Program-made: the position numbers and the translations under genes
The notes under the pieces: generated by a model
Database searches by the model: none
Seen by the model: the letters and a program-made list of their open reading frames with translations, nothing else
What the model was told of the DNA's origin: nothing
NCBI RefSeq assembly: GCF_021432385.1
Contig: NZ_JAEACT010000003.1
Span: forward strand, 1,105,878-1,169,877
DNA length: 64,000 nt
Direction: 5' to 3'
Source: Clostridium hydrogenum
Lineage (GTDB): Bacteria; Bacillota; Clostridia; Clostridiales; Clostridiaceae
Shown here: in pieces, positions 21,916 to 31,517 of the stretch
Layout: each line of letters starts with the position of its first letter
Numbering within the stretch: the stretch's first letter is position 1

Positions 21916-22662
21916 TTATCCTCTTTTTATCCTCTGCTTAAGTATCTCATACATTATTATTCCTCCTGCAACAGAAGCATTTAAAGATGTTATTTTACCA
22001 ACCATAGGTATTTTTACAAGTACATCACATTTTTCCTTCGTTAATTTTCCCATTCCATGACCTTCACTGCCTATAACAAGTGCAGCAGCGCCTGTTAAAT
22101 TTGCATCAAAGCAGTAATCTTTTCCTTCCATCTCAGCACCATAAATCCATATGTTGTTTTCTTTAAGCTTATCTATTGCTGCATTAATATTATTTACCTT
22201 TGCAATTCTCATATGTTCTACAGCTCCAGCAGAAGATTTATAGACAACAGCTGTTACACCTACATTTCTTCTTTTAGGAATTATAACACCATGGACTCCA
22301 CATACCTCTGCTGTCCTTATTATTGATCCAAAATTATGTGGATCTTCTATTTCATCTAAAACAATTATAAATGGATCTTCGTTTTTGCTTTTTGCATATT
22401 CTAAAATGTCCTCAACTTCATAATACTTATATGGGGTTGTTTCTGCTATAACACCCTGGTGTGATTTTGTTTGAGACATCTGATCAAGTTTTTTTCTATC
22501 GACATATTTTACAGTTATTTTCTTTTCCTTTGCCATAGCTAAAATTACATTTATTGATCCTTCTTTTTGACCATTTGCTATAAATAATTGTTCAATAGTT
22601 TTTTCATTTTTAATCGCCTCTATAACTGCGTTTCTTCCTTCTATTATGTTCTCGTTTTCCAT
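21916..22662 (-). CDS. rlmB: 23S rRNA 2'-O-methyltransferase (TrmH/SpoU family, RlmB-like)
   Basis: The 248-residue SPOUT methyltransferase has an N-terminal substrate-binding domain (IEGRNAVIEAIKNEKTIEQL) and the three SpoU motifs: LDEIEDPHNFGSIIRTAE (about 102-119), VIGSEGHGM (about 196-204) and IPMVGKITSLNASVAGGI (about 217-235), which form the knotted S-adenosylmethionine site. It is predicted to methylate G2251 of 23S rRNA (E. coli numbering). It lies between thyX and yacP as in related clostridia. Confidence 0.9.
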   Translation of the reverse strand: MENENIIEGRNAVIEAIKNEKTIEQLFIANGQKEGSINVILAMAKEKKITVKYVDRKKLDQMSQTKSHQGVIAETTPYKYYEVEDILEYAKSKNEDPFIIVLDEIEDPHNFGSIIRTAEVCGVHGVIIPKRRNVGVTAVVYKSSAGAVEHMRIAKVNNINAAIDKLKENNIWIYGAEMEGKDYCFDANLTGAAALVIGSEGHGMGKLTKEKCDVLVKIPMVGKITSLNASVAGGIIMYEILKQRIKRG

Positions 22663-22694
22663 AAAAATCTCTCCTAATTATTCTTTTATCTATA

Positions 22695-24011
22695 TTATGA
22701 CATAAATTTTTCTTTCATAAACATTTGCTTTCCACAAGTTAGTTTTCCTTCTTTACACTTTCCATAAACACATGATGGCAAAGCATTTGTATATAATATC
22801 TCAGATAATTCTCTTAATATCTCTAATTTTTTTGTTGATAATTCTCTTATTTCCCATTGAGCATTTAAACAAATTCGTTCTGCTAACATTTTAACATCAA
22901 TTCTAGCATTCGTAGATATTATAAGCTTCACTTGATCACAATTTAATAAAAAGTTAACAGCCTTTTCTTCACTATATTTTTCGGCAATATACCTTCTAAA
23001 GTTTTTAAATTCTTTTGTTAAATCTAAAAATTCATCGTTAAATTTAGATTTTATTATAGTTGGTGGTACTTGAACCGGCCTTTCCATATCTTTAATTATG
23101 GTAGATAATTCTTCTCGATGATTTTCAGACAGTCTATGTCTTAATTGCTGATGATAAGTAACCATGCTGCACATCATTCCAAATGTTGTTCTTGCTTGTT
23201 CTGCTATGCTTTCATGTCCATATCCTAATACTCTATTTGCTACACTTTTAGCCTTTTCTTGTGCCTCTTCTCCCCAATTTTCCAATACTTCTGATGGTTT
23301 TTTTTCATTTGAACTAGTTATTGCTCCAAGTCCAGTTTTCAAATCCAAATTATTAAATGCATTAATTAATACCATTTTATTATTATTATTATCTATTTTA
23401 TCGAATTCTGTTTTATAATAACCTTCAACTAATTTTATATTATAATCCCTTTTTACTTCTAACAATAAACTTAATAATTTAGCTGGCAAAAATTTTTTTA
23501 ATTCTTTTTTTATATCTGCCAATATATATGTATATCTATTATCATTTAAAAGTGCAAATAGATCTATAAGCTTATTTCCACTCATTGATACACTTACATT
23601 AGTTTTTACCGCCATTGGAAGTATGTATCTTGCATCCTCAATTGGAATTCCATATAAATAATTTTCTGCCTTAGGTCTTCCTTTAAATTCCCCTTCTTTT
23701 GATTGAGACATATTATTGTACAGCTTAAAAGCTTCATTGATTAATTTACGTGCTTTATCACTATCTTCTTTTTCAAGCTCTGGAAGCGTAAAAGAATCTT
23801 CCTTCATAGTCACATATCTTTGACTTTGCTGCACATATGAATCTTTTAATTCACAAATCAAAGTACTTTGTACCCTATTAATGCCTTCAAGAATAAAATA
23901 AACATTGGAGTACTTTAAGCATTCTCTAAGCTCATTTTCACTTATATCTTCTTTTTTTATAAATTCTTCAACTTTATCCAAACCGGTATGCTCAAAGTTA
24001 GTTATTTTCAT
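22695..24011 (-). CDS. thyX: ThyX-like flavin-dependent thymidylate synthase with two ThyX-type halves
   Basis: The product is 438 residues, about twice a normal ThyX. The C-terminal half has YGHESIAEQAR (about 264-274), RHRLSENHREEL (about 291-302, in place of the ThyX RHR-x7-S motif) and NAQWEIREL (about 383-391). The N-terminal half has a degenerate partner: SQRYV (63-67) and EDARYILPMAV (125-135). The ATG at 24011 behind AAGGAG was preferred to 24035; it overlaps mrnC by 14 nt. ThyX makes dTMP from dUMP with folate, FAD and NADPH, but the divergent motif leaves activity uncertain. Confidence 0.8.
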   Translation of the reverse strand: MKITNFEHTGLDKVEEFIKKEDISENELRECLKYSNVYFILEGINRVQSTLICELKDSYVQQSQRYVTMKEDSFTLPELEKEDSDKARKLINEAFKLYNNMSQSKEGEFKGRPKAENYLYGIPIEDARYILPMAVKTNVSVSMSGNKLIDLFALLNDNRYTYILADIKKELKKFLPAKLLSLLLEVKRDYNIKLVEGYYKTEFDKIDNNNNKMVLINAFNNLDLKTGLGAITSSNEKKPSEVLENWGEEAQEKAKSVANRVLGYGHESIAEQARTTFGMMCSMVTYHQQLRHRLSENHREELSTIIKDMERPVQVPPTIIKSKFNDEFLDLTKEFKNFRRYIAEKYSEEKAVNFLLNCDQVKLIISTNARIDVKMLAERICLNAQWEIRELSTKKLEILRELSEILYTNALPSCVYGKCKEGKLTCGKQMFMKEKFMS

Positions 24012-24432
24012 TTTGCTCCAACTCCTTAATTTCAATAATCTTTTTCAAAAAACAATTTAATCTTTCCATCTGCTCTGTTATATAAAGGTATCCCATTAAA
24101 GCTTCAAAACCTGTTGCTGCTCTATATTCACATATATCTGCATTTTTAGGCGAAGTTGCTGATTTTGTATTTCTCCCTCTCTTGTATATGCTCATTTCTT
24201 CTTCATTTAATTCATCTAAAAGTTTTTTCATAAACTCGCTTTGCCCATGAGCCTTTACAAATTCTATAGCTTTTACATGCAACTTATGTACATTCATATT
24301 CGTGTTCTTATCAACTAAATATATCCTAACGAAATTTTCATAAACAGCATCACCTATGAATGCAAGTACAAGTGGGTTAAGCTGTCTAGCACGTTCTTTC
24401 GTAAATTTGTTACTAAAAATATCAAAATCCAT
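23998..24432 (-). CDS. mrnC: Mini-ribonuclease 3
   Basis: The 144-residue RNase III-like protein has the catalytic domain without a double-stranded RNA-binding domain: LVLAFIGDAVYENFVRIYL (about 22-40, the acidic signature) and GFEALMGYLYI (about 108-118). In Bacillus it matures 23S rRNA. The gene is normally the direct downstream neighbour of cysS; here cysS is more than 21 kb away and mrnC has a promoter of its own. Confidence 0.92.
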   Translation of the reverse strand: MDFDIFSNKFTKERARQLNPLVLAFIGDAVYENFVRIYLVDKNTNMNVHKLHVKAIEFVKAHGQSEFMKKLLDELNEEEMSIYKRGRNTKSATSPKNADICEYRAATGFEALMGYLYITEQMERLNCFLKKIIEIKELEQNENN

Positions 24433-24465
24433 AAAATTTCTCCTTAATGTTTAATACTAAACATG

Positions 24466-24495
24466 ATTATAACATTTTTGATGATATAATTGCAG
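24466..24495 (-). promoter_or_regulatory. Probable promoter of mrnC-thyX-rlmB-yacP
   Basis: TATAAT (24466-24471) lies 18 nt from CTGCAA (24490-24495) on the minus strand, about 35 nt upstream of the mrnC start. The -35 is poor. A promoter is expected here because the operon has lost its usual upstream neighbour. Confidence 0.5.
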
Positions 24496-24561
24496 TGCAA
24501 AAATAATAATTTATGAGAAAACTTTAACATCTGTTAATAAATAATATTATAAAAAATAAAA

Positions 24562-24609
24562 AACTCAAATCTAATATTTACTTTTCACACCAAACATTAG
24601 ATTTGAGTT
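24562..24609 (-). terminator. Strong intrinsic terminator after the PPC-domain gene
   Basis: Two perfect 14-bp arms (24562-24575 and 24596-24609) enclose a 20-nt loop and are followed on the minus strand by TTTTTTATTTTTT. It isolates the secreted-protein gene from mrnC. Confidence 0.88.
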
Positions 24610-24647
24610 AATATATACTAATATTTTATTGTATTTTTCATATAGTC

Positions 24648-26159
24648 CTAATTAGAACTCATATTAAGAGTATATCCTTGTGCTTTACTACTGCTTATTT
24701 TTATATAATACGTTCCAGCTTTAAGCGTTTTACTTAAATTAGTAATTCCCTCATCAGAATATGACTCATCTATAGAACTATCATTATCAGCATTTTTATC
24801 AAATAAATATAAAGATATATCTTCTCCCTCATCAGTGCTTATATTAAAGTTTACATTTTGATCAGAAGTTAATACAACTTTATACCAATCATCCTCATTA
24901 GTTTTTCCTAATTCATTTGTATACCCTATATGTCCAGTTTTTGTATCCCCCAAACTCATATTTAATGCATGTAAATATGTTCTATCATTAGTTCCATCAT
25001 TCTCCAAACTACTTGAAGTTAAACTTGTTGTTAAATTATAACTTCCATAATTACCATTCACATTTGCAACTCTTATATAATAAGTTCCTGCTTCCAATGC
25101 ACTGGATATGTGCTGAACTGAATTATTACCTTTGGTTGATTCTGAAATTTCTGATCCATTATCCCCATCTTTACCATATAGATATAAATATATCGGATTA
25201 CCATCAACCTGTTCCAATGTAATATCTAATGCTCCATCTTTGTCCAAAGTTACTTTGTAAAAATCAGAATTGTCTACACTGCTATCTTCACGTGCATAAC
25301 CCAAATGACCTTTAATCGAATCATTTTCAGATATTATTTGTGAATTTAAGTATGTGTCATTATCTTCATTATCATTTTCAGAAATATTGTAATCATAGTC
25401 AACATTCATTTTAAAAGTACCTTCATGTTCACCCGATACTTTTATATAATATGTACCTGGTTCTAAACCTTGATTTAGATTTACAATAGACTTACTATCA
25501 TAATTATGTTCTGCTATAGGATTATCATTATCACCATTCTTACCATATAAGTATACATATATAAGTTGGTTTTCATTTTGCTGAAGTGTTAATTTTAAGT
25601 TACAATCCTTACCAACCACAACTTTATACCACCTACTGTACCACCAAATCCCATCATACGTAGAGCTAGTAAAAGAACCATCTATAGTTTCACCAAGGCT
25701 AATCTGGCTTGCATGCATATAGTTAATTCCATTTTGATCTGTATCAGCATTTCTTGAGGCATTTACTGTAGTAAAATTCATTTTGTATTTCTTATTATTA
25801 TTTAAAAATATCTTTATACAGTAATTAGAATTTGCACAATATGGAGTTATTGGTTTAACTGTAATCTTATCCTTATCACTTATTGATATATTGGCTGGAA
25901 TAAAATCCGAATCCTTTTGAATTAAAATCCCTTCAATTTTGTCAGATGTGATATCTGATGAAAAATTTATTGTCCACATTTTATCCAAACTTACATTATT
26001 CTTTTCTGGAAGTTCAATAAAATCATTTGATGATTGATTTTGCGAAAATAATTGTTTCTGATTATAATTATTAAATTTAAGAGTCTTTGCAAATGTTTTT
26101 TGATTAACTGCGATAACTGAAACCAAAAATACAAAAATACAAATAAAAAACTTTTTCAT
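24648..26159 (-). CDS. Secreted protein with three PPC (pre-peptidase C-terminal) domains
   Basis: The 503-residue protein has a signal peptide (MKKFFICIFVFLVSVIAV..TFA, residues 1-24), a region at about 55-130 resembling an SbsA/Big_5 Ig-like fold, then three repeats of about 115 residues (about 145-255, 265-380, 390-503). Each repeat carries DWYKV-like, YLYGK-like and GTYYIKV-like motifs typical of PPC domains, which usually flank secreted proteases or collagenases. No protease or other catalytic domain is visible, and there is no sortase motif or membrane anchor. A role in adhesion or binding is inference. It is flanked by strong terminators, so it is monocistronic. Confidence 0.8.
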   Translation of the reverse strand: MKKFFICIFVFLVSVIAVNQKTFAKTLKFNNYNQKQLFSQNQSSNDFIELPEKNNVSLDKMWTINFSSDITSDKIEGILIQKDSDFIPANISISDKDKITVKPITPYCANSNYCIKIFLNNNKKYKMNFTTVNASRNADTDQNGINYMHASQISLGETIDGSFTSSTYDGIWWYSRWYKVVVGKDCNLKLTLQQNENQLIYVYLYGKNGDNDNPIAEHNYDSKSIVNLNQGLEPGTYYIKVSGEHEGTFKMNVDYDYNISENDNEDNDTYLNSQIISENDSIKGHLGYAREDSSVDNSDFYKVTLDKDGALDITLEQVDGNPIYLYLYGKDGDNGSEISESTKGNNSVQHISSALEAGTYYIRVANVNGNYGSYNLTTSLTSSSLENDGTNDRTYLHALNMSLGDTKTGHIGYTNELGKTNEDDWYKVVLTSDQNVNFNISTDEGEDISLYLFDKNADNDSSIDESYSDEGITNLSKTLKAGTYYIKISSSKAQGYTLNMSSN

Positions 26160-26252
26160 AATAGCACCCCTTTCTGTATATCAATTATATTATATGACAT
26201 TTTTTTATTTTTTGGAACATATTTCATTATTTTAAAATTAATATACAAAAAT

Positions 26253-26303
26253 AACTACATAAAACTACGATACTTTTTTTAATCGTAATTAGTTTATGTA
26301 GTT
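26253..26303. terminator. Palindromic terminator between an acyltransferase gene and the PPC gene
   Basis: Arms beginning AACTACATAAA (26253) and ending TTTATGTAGTT (26303) pair along about 20 positions with small bulges, and T-rich sequence follows on both strands. It lies about 110 nt past the stop of the acyltransferase gene at 26414. Confidence 0.65.
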
Positions 26304-26413
26304 ATAATTTTTCCGCATATATATTATGCATTGTTTAGGAAAAACTATTTTTATCCTATAATCTTAATGTTTATCTGCCACAAGAAATATGCATTTTTCT
26401 ACCCTGCACTCTC

Positions 26414-27457
26414 TTAAAATATCTTTCTTCCTATTCTTTCTATTGCTTTAATAATTACTCTTAAAATTCCTCCCGCCACAATACAGGCTAATATTTCAAT
26501 AATATTTCCCAAAAATCTACCACCAACTAAACTAGGAAAATTAAAATAAATTAGTATCTGCATTTCTACTAGATAAATTTCATAGGATATTCCACCTACA
26601 AAATCAAGAAGTTTACTCACAAATCCCAAATGTTGTAAAAAAATTGCTATAACCATAAAAAATATAGTTAAATTCAAACTATATAACCAGTAATACTCCT
26701 TGTTATATAAAAATATATAATGTACGCTTATACTTCCAATAAACAATACCAGTATCACAAGCTTATATGCGTTTTGAGTTAATAAATTTAATATTTTCTT
26801 CTCATAATTTGCAATCAAAACTCCTACTGGGAATACAATAAAATGTATAGAATACTGCCAAGATAGGTCACTTATTGGTTCTACAAATCTTAGCAACTTA
26901 AATAAATAAGAAAAATAAAATAAAAGGATAATATTCAATATTTTATTTTTGCTAATTTTATAAATAACAGAGAATATGAGATACCATAATAAAATAAAAG
27001 ATATGTACCAATATGTACCATCCAATGTTCTTTTTAAATCGAATCCTGTAAAAAATATTATTAATTGAAATATTGTGTAATGAACATTTTCTCTATATAT
27101 TCTCCAAAATACTTCAAATCCTATAACAATAATAAATGGTAGATATATTTTTTTTAATCTTTTTATAATAAATTCTTTACTTATTCCACTTTTTAGATAA
27201 GATTTATAAATACCATAACCAGATAATATTAAAAAAATGTCCACGCCAATTGCTCCAAAATTTCCAACCATTCTTAAATCTAAATAACACATCAAGGTCA
27301 TGTGCGCTAATAAAACCAAAATAATAGCTATTCCTTTTAATTGACATGTTAACTTTTTATCTATAATAACTCTATTATCATATTGATAATTACGATGAAA
27401 AGACACTAATATTGCTAATGACACTAACGTTAATATTTCAAGTGCGACTATATGCAT
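26414..27457 (-). CDS. Acyltransferase 3 (OafA/YrhL-like) membrane protein, paralogue 1
   Basis: About 347 residues with around ten hydrophobic segments match the acyltransferase-3 family, which moves acyl groups onto surface sugars or peptidoglycan. QLKGIAIILVLLAHMTLM (about 40-57) carries the conserved membrane His; GAIGVDIFLILSGYGIYKS (about 68-86) is the family G-VD-F--SG motif; GTYWYISFILLWY follows near 145. The ATG at 27457 fits AAGGA spacing better than that at 27466. The substrate cannot be told. It is closely related to the next gene upstream. Confidence 0.82.
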   Translation of the reverse strand: MHIVALEILTLVSLAILVSFHRNYQYDNRVIIDKKLTCQLKGIAIILVLLAHMTLMCYLDLRMVGNFGAIGVDIFLILSGYGIYKSYLKSGISKEFIIKRLKKIYLPFIIVIGFEVFWRIYRENVHYTIFQLIIFFTGFDLKRTLDGTYWYISFILLWYLIFSVIYKISKNKILNIILLFYFSYLFKLLRFVEPISDLSWQYSIHFIVFPVGVLIANYEKKILNLLTQNAYKLVILVLFIGSISVHYIFLYNKEYYWLYSLNLTIFFMVIAIFLQHLGFVSKLLDFVGGISYEIYLVEMQILIYFNFPSLVGGRFLGNIIEILACIVAGGILRVIIKAIERIGRKIF

Positions 27458-27480
27458 TTTCAACATCCTTATAAATTAAA

Positions 27481-27539
27481 AATAGAACACAATATAATTT
27501 TTGTGTATCAATTATATTATGTTCTATTTTTATACATTT
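27481..27539. terminator. Long inverted repeat between the two acyltransferase genes
   Basis: AATAGAACAC-AATATAATT near 27481 pairs with AATTATATTATGTTCTATT ending near 27529, with T-rich sequence on both strands (TTTTTATAC on plus, TTTTTAATTT on minus). It could end the upstream acyltransferase transcript. It sits only about 25 nt upstream of the start of the downstream gene. Confidence 0.5.
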
Positions 27540-27648
27540 AAAACACATCTGAATGCCTTAAATCAACATATAAAATTATTAGTGCAGCAGCCTCATTAAT
27601 GTAGTTATAGACTTTTCAAACATCTGCCATACTTTATTTGGCTATGTT

Positions 27649-28728
27649 TTAAATGCTTTTTGGCAAAAATCTATTATGAGTAATTTCTAATCCCTTACTG
27701 ATTATTTTCTGTACAGCCTTAATAAACCACTTTAAAATAAAACCTACTGCAAAACAGCACAATATTTCAATAATATTACCCAAGAACTTATTACCAACTA
27801 AATTCGGAATATTTATATATATCAATATCTGCATTTCTACTAAATAAATTTCATAGGATATATTCCCTACAAAATTAAGAAATTTGCTCATAAAGCCTAA
27901 CGATTGCAAAAAAATTGCTGTAACTATAAAAAACATTGCTACATTAAAATTGTAGAGCCAATAATAATCGCTATTATATGAAAATACATAATGTGCACTT
28001 ATGCTTCCAACAACCAATATAGCTATCACAAGCTTATATACATTATTAGCTAATAGTTTTATTATTTTTCCCTCATAACTTGCAACTAAAACTCCAATTG
28101 GAAATGCAATAAAATGTATTGAATACTGCCACGATAAGTCTTTTACTGGATCTATAAATTTTGACACTTTAAATAAATATGCGAAATAAAATAAAAGGAT
28201 TAAATTTAGTATTTTATACTTACTAAATTTATAAACAATAATAAATATCAAATACCATAATATAATGTAAGATATATACCAATATGTACCATCTAGTATT
28301 CTCTTTGCATCAAACCCTGTAAAAAAAGTTATTAATCTATATAGTGAATAATGTGCATTTTCACTATAAAATCTCCAAAGCACTTCAAACAAAACAACAA
28401 TAATAAATGGTACGTATATTGTTTTTAATCTTTTTACAACAAATTGTTTACATATTCCTTTTTTTGTATAAGATTTATAAATACCATATCCAGATAATAT
28501 CAAAAAAATATCTACGCCAATTGCCCCAAAATTTCCGATTGTTTTTAAATCCAAATAATACATCAATGTCATATGAGCTAGTACAACAAAAATAATAGCC
28601 ATCCCCTTCAATTGGCACGTCAACTTTCTATCTATAATAGCCATTTTATCATATTCATATTTCCGATAAGAAGATAACAAAATTAACATTAGTACTACTG
28701 CAAATATTCCAAATACCACTACATGCAT
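27649..28728 (-). CDS. Acyltransferase 3 (OafA/YrhL-like) membrane protein, paralogue 2
   Basis: About 359 residues, multi-spanning, with the same landmarks as its neighbour: QLKGMAIIFVVLAHMTLMYY, FGAIGVDIFLILSGYGIYKS and LDGTYWYISYIILWYLIF. The two proteins align along their whole length, differing mainly at the C-terminus where this one adds a short basic tail (LEITHNRFLPKSI). This is a tandem duplication that has diverged. The ATG at 28728 has GAAGGGA at proper spacing and was preferred to 28761. The acceptor is unknown; surface polysaccharide modification is inferred from the family. Confidence 0.82.
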   Translation of the reverse strand: MHVVVFGIFAVVLMLILLSSYRKYEYDKMAIIDRKLTCQLKGMAIIFVVLAHMTLMYYLDLKTIGNFGAIGVDIFLILSGYGIYKSYTKKGICKQFVVKRLKTIYVPFIIVVLFEVLWRFYSENAHYSLYRLITFFTGFDAKRILDGTYWYISYIILWYLIFIIVYKFSKYKILNLILLFYFAYLFKVSKFIDPVKDLSWQYSIHFIAFPIGVLVASYEGKIIKLLANNVYKLVIAILVVGSISAHYVFSYNSDYYWLYNFNVAMFFIVTAIFLQSLGFMSKFLNFVGNISYEIYLVEMQILIYINIPNLVGNKFLGNIIEILCCFAVGFILKWFIKAVQKIISKGLEITHNRFLPKSI

Positions 28729-28867
28729 TTTTAACATCCCTTCATTTGCTATAATATACATTATAAATAATTTTTATAATAAATATACCACAAAGTTCAC
28801 TTAAAAGATACAAATTGGTAACAAAAAATACAAAATAGCATTTGAAATTACATCTTATTTTGAAGTT

Positions 28868-29650
28868 TTATAGTACTTTATTTACGCCTAAAACAAACTC
28901 TCCAACCTTTTCTAAAGCATTTTCTTCATTTTCTATTATTTTCATTATTGCACTTCCTATAATTACTCCATCACAATAATTTTTAATTTTACTTGCCATT
29001 TCAGCATTTGATATTCCAAAGCCTATGCACTTGGGAACATCGGTAAATTTGGAAACAAGTTTTGTATAGTTCTCTATATCTGTTACAATAGAATTTCTAA
29101 CTCCTGTAACTCCATTTGTAGACACACAATATATAAAGCCTTTTGCGTCTTCAACTATGCCTTTTATCCTATCTTCAGAAGTTGGTGCAACAAGAGGTAT
29201 TATATAAATACCATACTCATCAGCAATTTTTACTATACTGCTTCTTTCTTCTAGTGGCAGATCAGGAATTATTATTCCATCGATTCCTGCCAGTTTAGAA
29301 GCTTCCATAAATTTTTCAACACCATATTTATAAACGCAGCCAAAGTAAACCATATAAACTAGAGGAATTTCTGTTTTTTTCCTTATTTCTATTACCATTT
29401 TCATTATATCTTTAATTTTCAATCCGTCTTTAAGTACCTTAGAAGAAGCTACTTGAATTACTGCTCCATCAGCAATTGGATCTGAATATGGAATTCCAAG
29501 TTCTATTATATCTGCCCCTTTTGAAGCTATTTGTATAACTAAATCCTTAGAGGTTTTTACATCAGGATAGCCGCTTGTTACAAATGCTATCATAGCTTTT
29601 TTATTTTTTTCCCTTAATTCTTCAAATTTTAAATCTATTCTATTTTTCAT
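28868..29650 (-). CDS. trpA: Tryptophan synthase alpha chain
   Basis: The TIM-barrel subunit cleaves indole-3-glycerol phosphate to indole. [34 protein letters not shown] (catalytic Glu about residue 51 and Asp about 62) and [13 protein letters not shown] are present; [15 protein letters not shown] forms the phosphate site. Start: an ATG at 29650 after GGAGGGGAAAATTG; a TTG one codon earlier is possible. It overlaps trpB by 11 nt and is the last trp gene. I see no clear terminator in the 100 nt after it. Confidence 0.96.
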   Translation of the reverse strand: MKNRIDLKFEELREKNKKAMIAFVTSGYPDVKTSKDLVIQIASKGADIIELGIPYSDPIADGAVIQVASSKVLKDGLKIKDIMKMVIEIRKKTEIPLVYMVYFGCVYKYGVEKFMEASKLAGIDGIIIPDLPLEERSSIVKIADEYGIYIIPLVAPTSEDRIKGIVEDAKGFIYCVSTNGVTGVRNSIVTDIENYTKLVSKFTDVPKCIGFGISNAEMASKIKNYCDGVIIGSAIMKIIENEENALEKVGEFVLGVNKVL

Positions 29651-30824
29651 CAATTTTCCCCTCCAAATTATTCATTACTGTATTTACATCCTTGTCCCCT
29701 CTACCTGAAAGGTTTATAACTACCACTTCATTCTTTGACAAGGTAGGTACAAACTTCTTAGCATAGGCTACAGCATGTGAACTTTCAAGGGCTGGTATTA
29801 TGCCTTCCTTCTCGGATAAATATAAAAATGCATCAAGTGCCTCTTTATCCGTAACCGTTTCATATGCTGCTCTATTTGTGTCCTTTAAATATGAGTGTTG
29901 TGGTCCAACCCCAGGGTAATCAAGTCCTGCCGAAACAGAATAGGCTGGTATTATCTGACCATCTCCATCTTGAAGTACATATGTCATCATTCCATGTATT
30001 ATGCCTACACTTCCCTTTGTTAGAGTTGCCGCATGCATATCTGTATCAATGCCAAGTCCTGCTGCTTCAACTCCAATAAGTTTTACCTTTTTATCTTCTA
30101 TAAATGGATAAAAAATTCCAGCAGCATTACTTCCACCTCCAACGCATGCAATAATATAATCCGGTAATTTTCCTTCTGCCTTAAGCATTTGCTCCTTTGT
30201 TTCTTCTCCTATAACTTTTTGAAAATCCTTTACTATTGTTGGATAAGGATGAGGTCCCATAACAGAGCCAATTACATAATAAGTTGTATCTATATTTGTG
30301 ACCCAATTTCTCATAGCTTCATTAATTGCATCTTTTAAAGTACAAGAACCTGATTTAACTGAATTGACTTTAGCACCTAAAATTTTCATTCTAAACACAT
30401 TAAGCGACTGCCTTTCTACATCTTCTGCACCCATAAAAACCTCACATTCCATACCAAATAAGGCTGCCGCTGTTGCAGTTGCCACACCATGTTGTCCTGC
30501 CCCTGTTTCAGCTATAACTTTCTTTTTTCCCATTTTTTTTGCTAAAAGTACTTGACCAAGAGCGTTATTTAACTTATGAGAACCCGTATGATTTAAATCT
30601 TCCCTTTTTAAATAAACCTTTGCCCCTCCTAAATCCTTTGTCATATTTTCTGCAAAATATAGAGGAGTTTCCCTTCCAACATATTTTTCAAGATAATACT
30701 TATATTCCTTTATAAATTCTTCATCCTTAATTGCTTTGTTATACTCCAATTCAAGTTCATTTATTGCATTCATTATAGTTTCTGGAACATATTGTCCTCC
30801 AAACTTTCCAAATCTTCCATTCAT
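29640..30824 (-). CDS. trpB: Tryptophan synthase beta chain
   Basis: The 394-residue PLP enzyme condenses indole with serine. The PLP lysine lies in [18 protein letters not shown] (Lys about 85), with [17 protein letters not shown] and the phosphate-binding [10 protein letters not shown] following. [17 protein letters not shown] marks the TrpB1 type that pairs with TrpA. It overlaps both trpF upstream and trpA downstream by a few bases. Confidence 0.97.
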   Translation of the reverse strand: MNGRFGKFGGQYVPETIMNAINELELEYNKAIKDEEFIKEYKYYLEKYVGRETPLYFAENMTKDLGGAKVYLKREDLNHTGSHKLNNALGQVLLAKKMGKKKVIAETGAGQHGVATATAAALFGMECEVFMGAEDVERQSLNVFRMKILGAKVNSVKSGSCTLKDAINEAMRNWVTNIDTTYYVIGSVMGPHPYPTIVKDFQKVIGEETKEQMLKAEGKLPDYIIACVGGGSNAAGIFYPFIEDKKVKLIGVEAAGLGIDTDMHAATLTKGSVGIIHGMMTYVLQDGDGQIIPAYSVSAGLDYPGVGPQHSYLKDTNRAAYETVTDKEALDAFLYLSEKEGIIPALESSHAVAYAKKFVPTLSKNEVVVINLSGRGDKDVNTVMNNLEGKIDEK

Positions 30825-31438
30825 TTAAAATTCCTCACCTTCGTAATAAAATTTTTTATTTTTAGCTTATCTTTCACACCATTTGACTCAACACCACTTG
30901 AAACATCCACACCAAAGGGCTGTAGCTCCTTTATGCACTCTTGAATATTTTCTTCATTAAGCCCGCCTGCCACAAAAATAGGTTTTAAAATGCTATTTTT
31001 ATATTTCTTAAGTATAGACCAATCAAATTTTTTTCCTGTTCCACCATTCCCATTTCCATCTAAACTATCCACAACAATGCCATTTACATTGTATAAACTT
31101 ACTTTTTCAATATCGCTTTTAGAATTTATGCTAGCAGCCTTCCATACCTCATATGTTTTAAATTTTTCTAGATATTCATTCCCCTCATCTCCATGAAACT
31201 GAAGTACATCAAGCTTTAAAATCTTCGCAATACTTATTACTCTTGCATAAGACTCATTGACAAAAACGCCTACTTTTCTTATCTGTGGATTCAAACCCAA
31301 AATTAATTTTTGAGCTTCTTCAACAGAAACTTTTCTTTTACTCTCAGCGAACACAAATCCAACATAATCCGGCATAAAACTATTTACAATATCTACATCT
31401 TCTCCTCTCTTTATGCCACAAATTTTAACCTTTGCCAT
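30821..31438 (-). CDS. trpF: Phosphoribosylanthranilate isomerase
   Basis: The 205-residue TIM barrel begins [16 protein letters not shown], with the catalytic Cys in KICGI, the catalytic Asp in [17 protein letters not shown] (about residue 130) and the phosphate site [11 protein letters not shown] and VDVSSGVES. It converts phosphoribosylanthranilate to CdRP. It is a stand-alone protein and overlaps the trpB start. Confidence 0.95.
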   Translation of the reverse strand: MAKVKICGIKRGEDVDIVNSFMPDYVGFVFAESKRKVSVEEAQKLILGLNPQIRKVGVFVNESYARVISIAKILKLDVLQFHGDEGNEYLEKFKTYEVWKAASINSKSDIEKVSLYNVNGIVVDSLDGNGNGGTGKKFDWSILKKYKNSILKPIFVAGGLNEENIQECIKELQPFGVDVSSGVESNGVKDKLKIKNFITKVRNFK

Positions 31439-31517
31439 ATTATCCCTCGCTTTAACAAATTATTTTTAATTTCTTATTTGTTGAACTTTCTGATATTTTT
31501 TGATTTATAATGTGACA

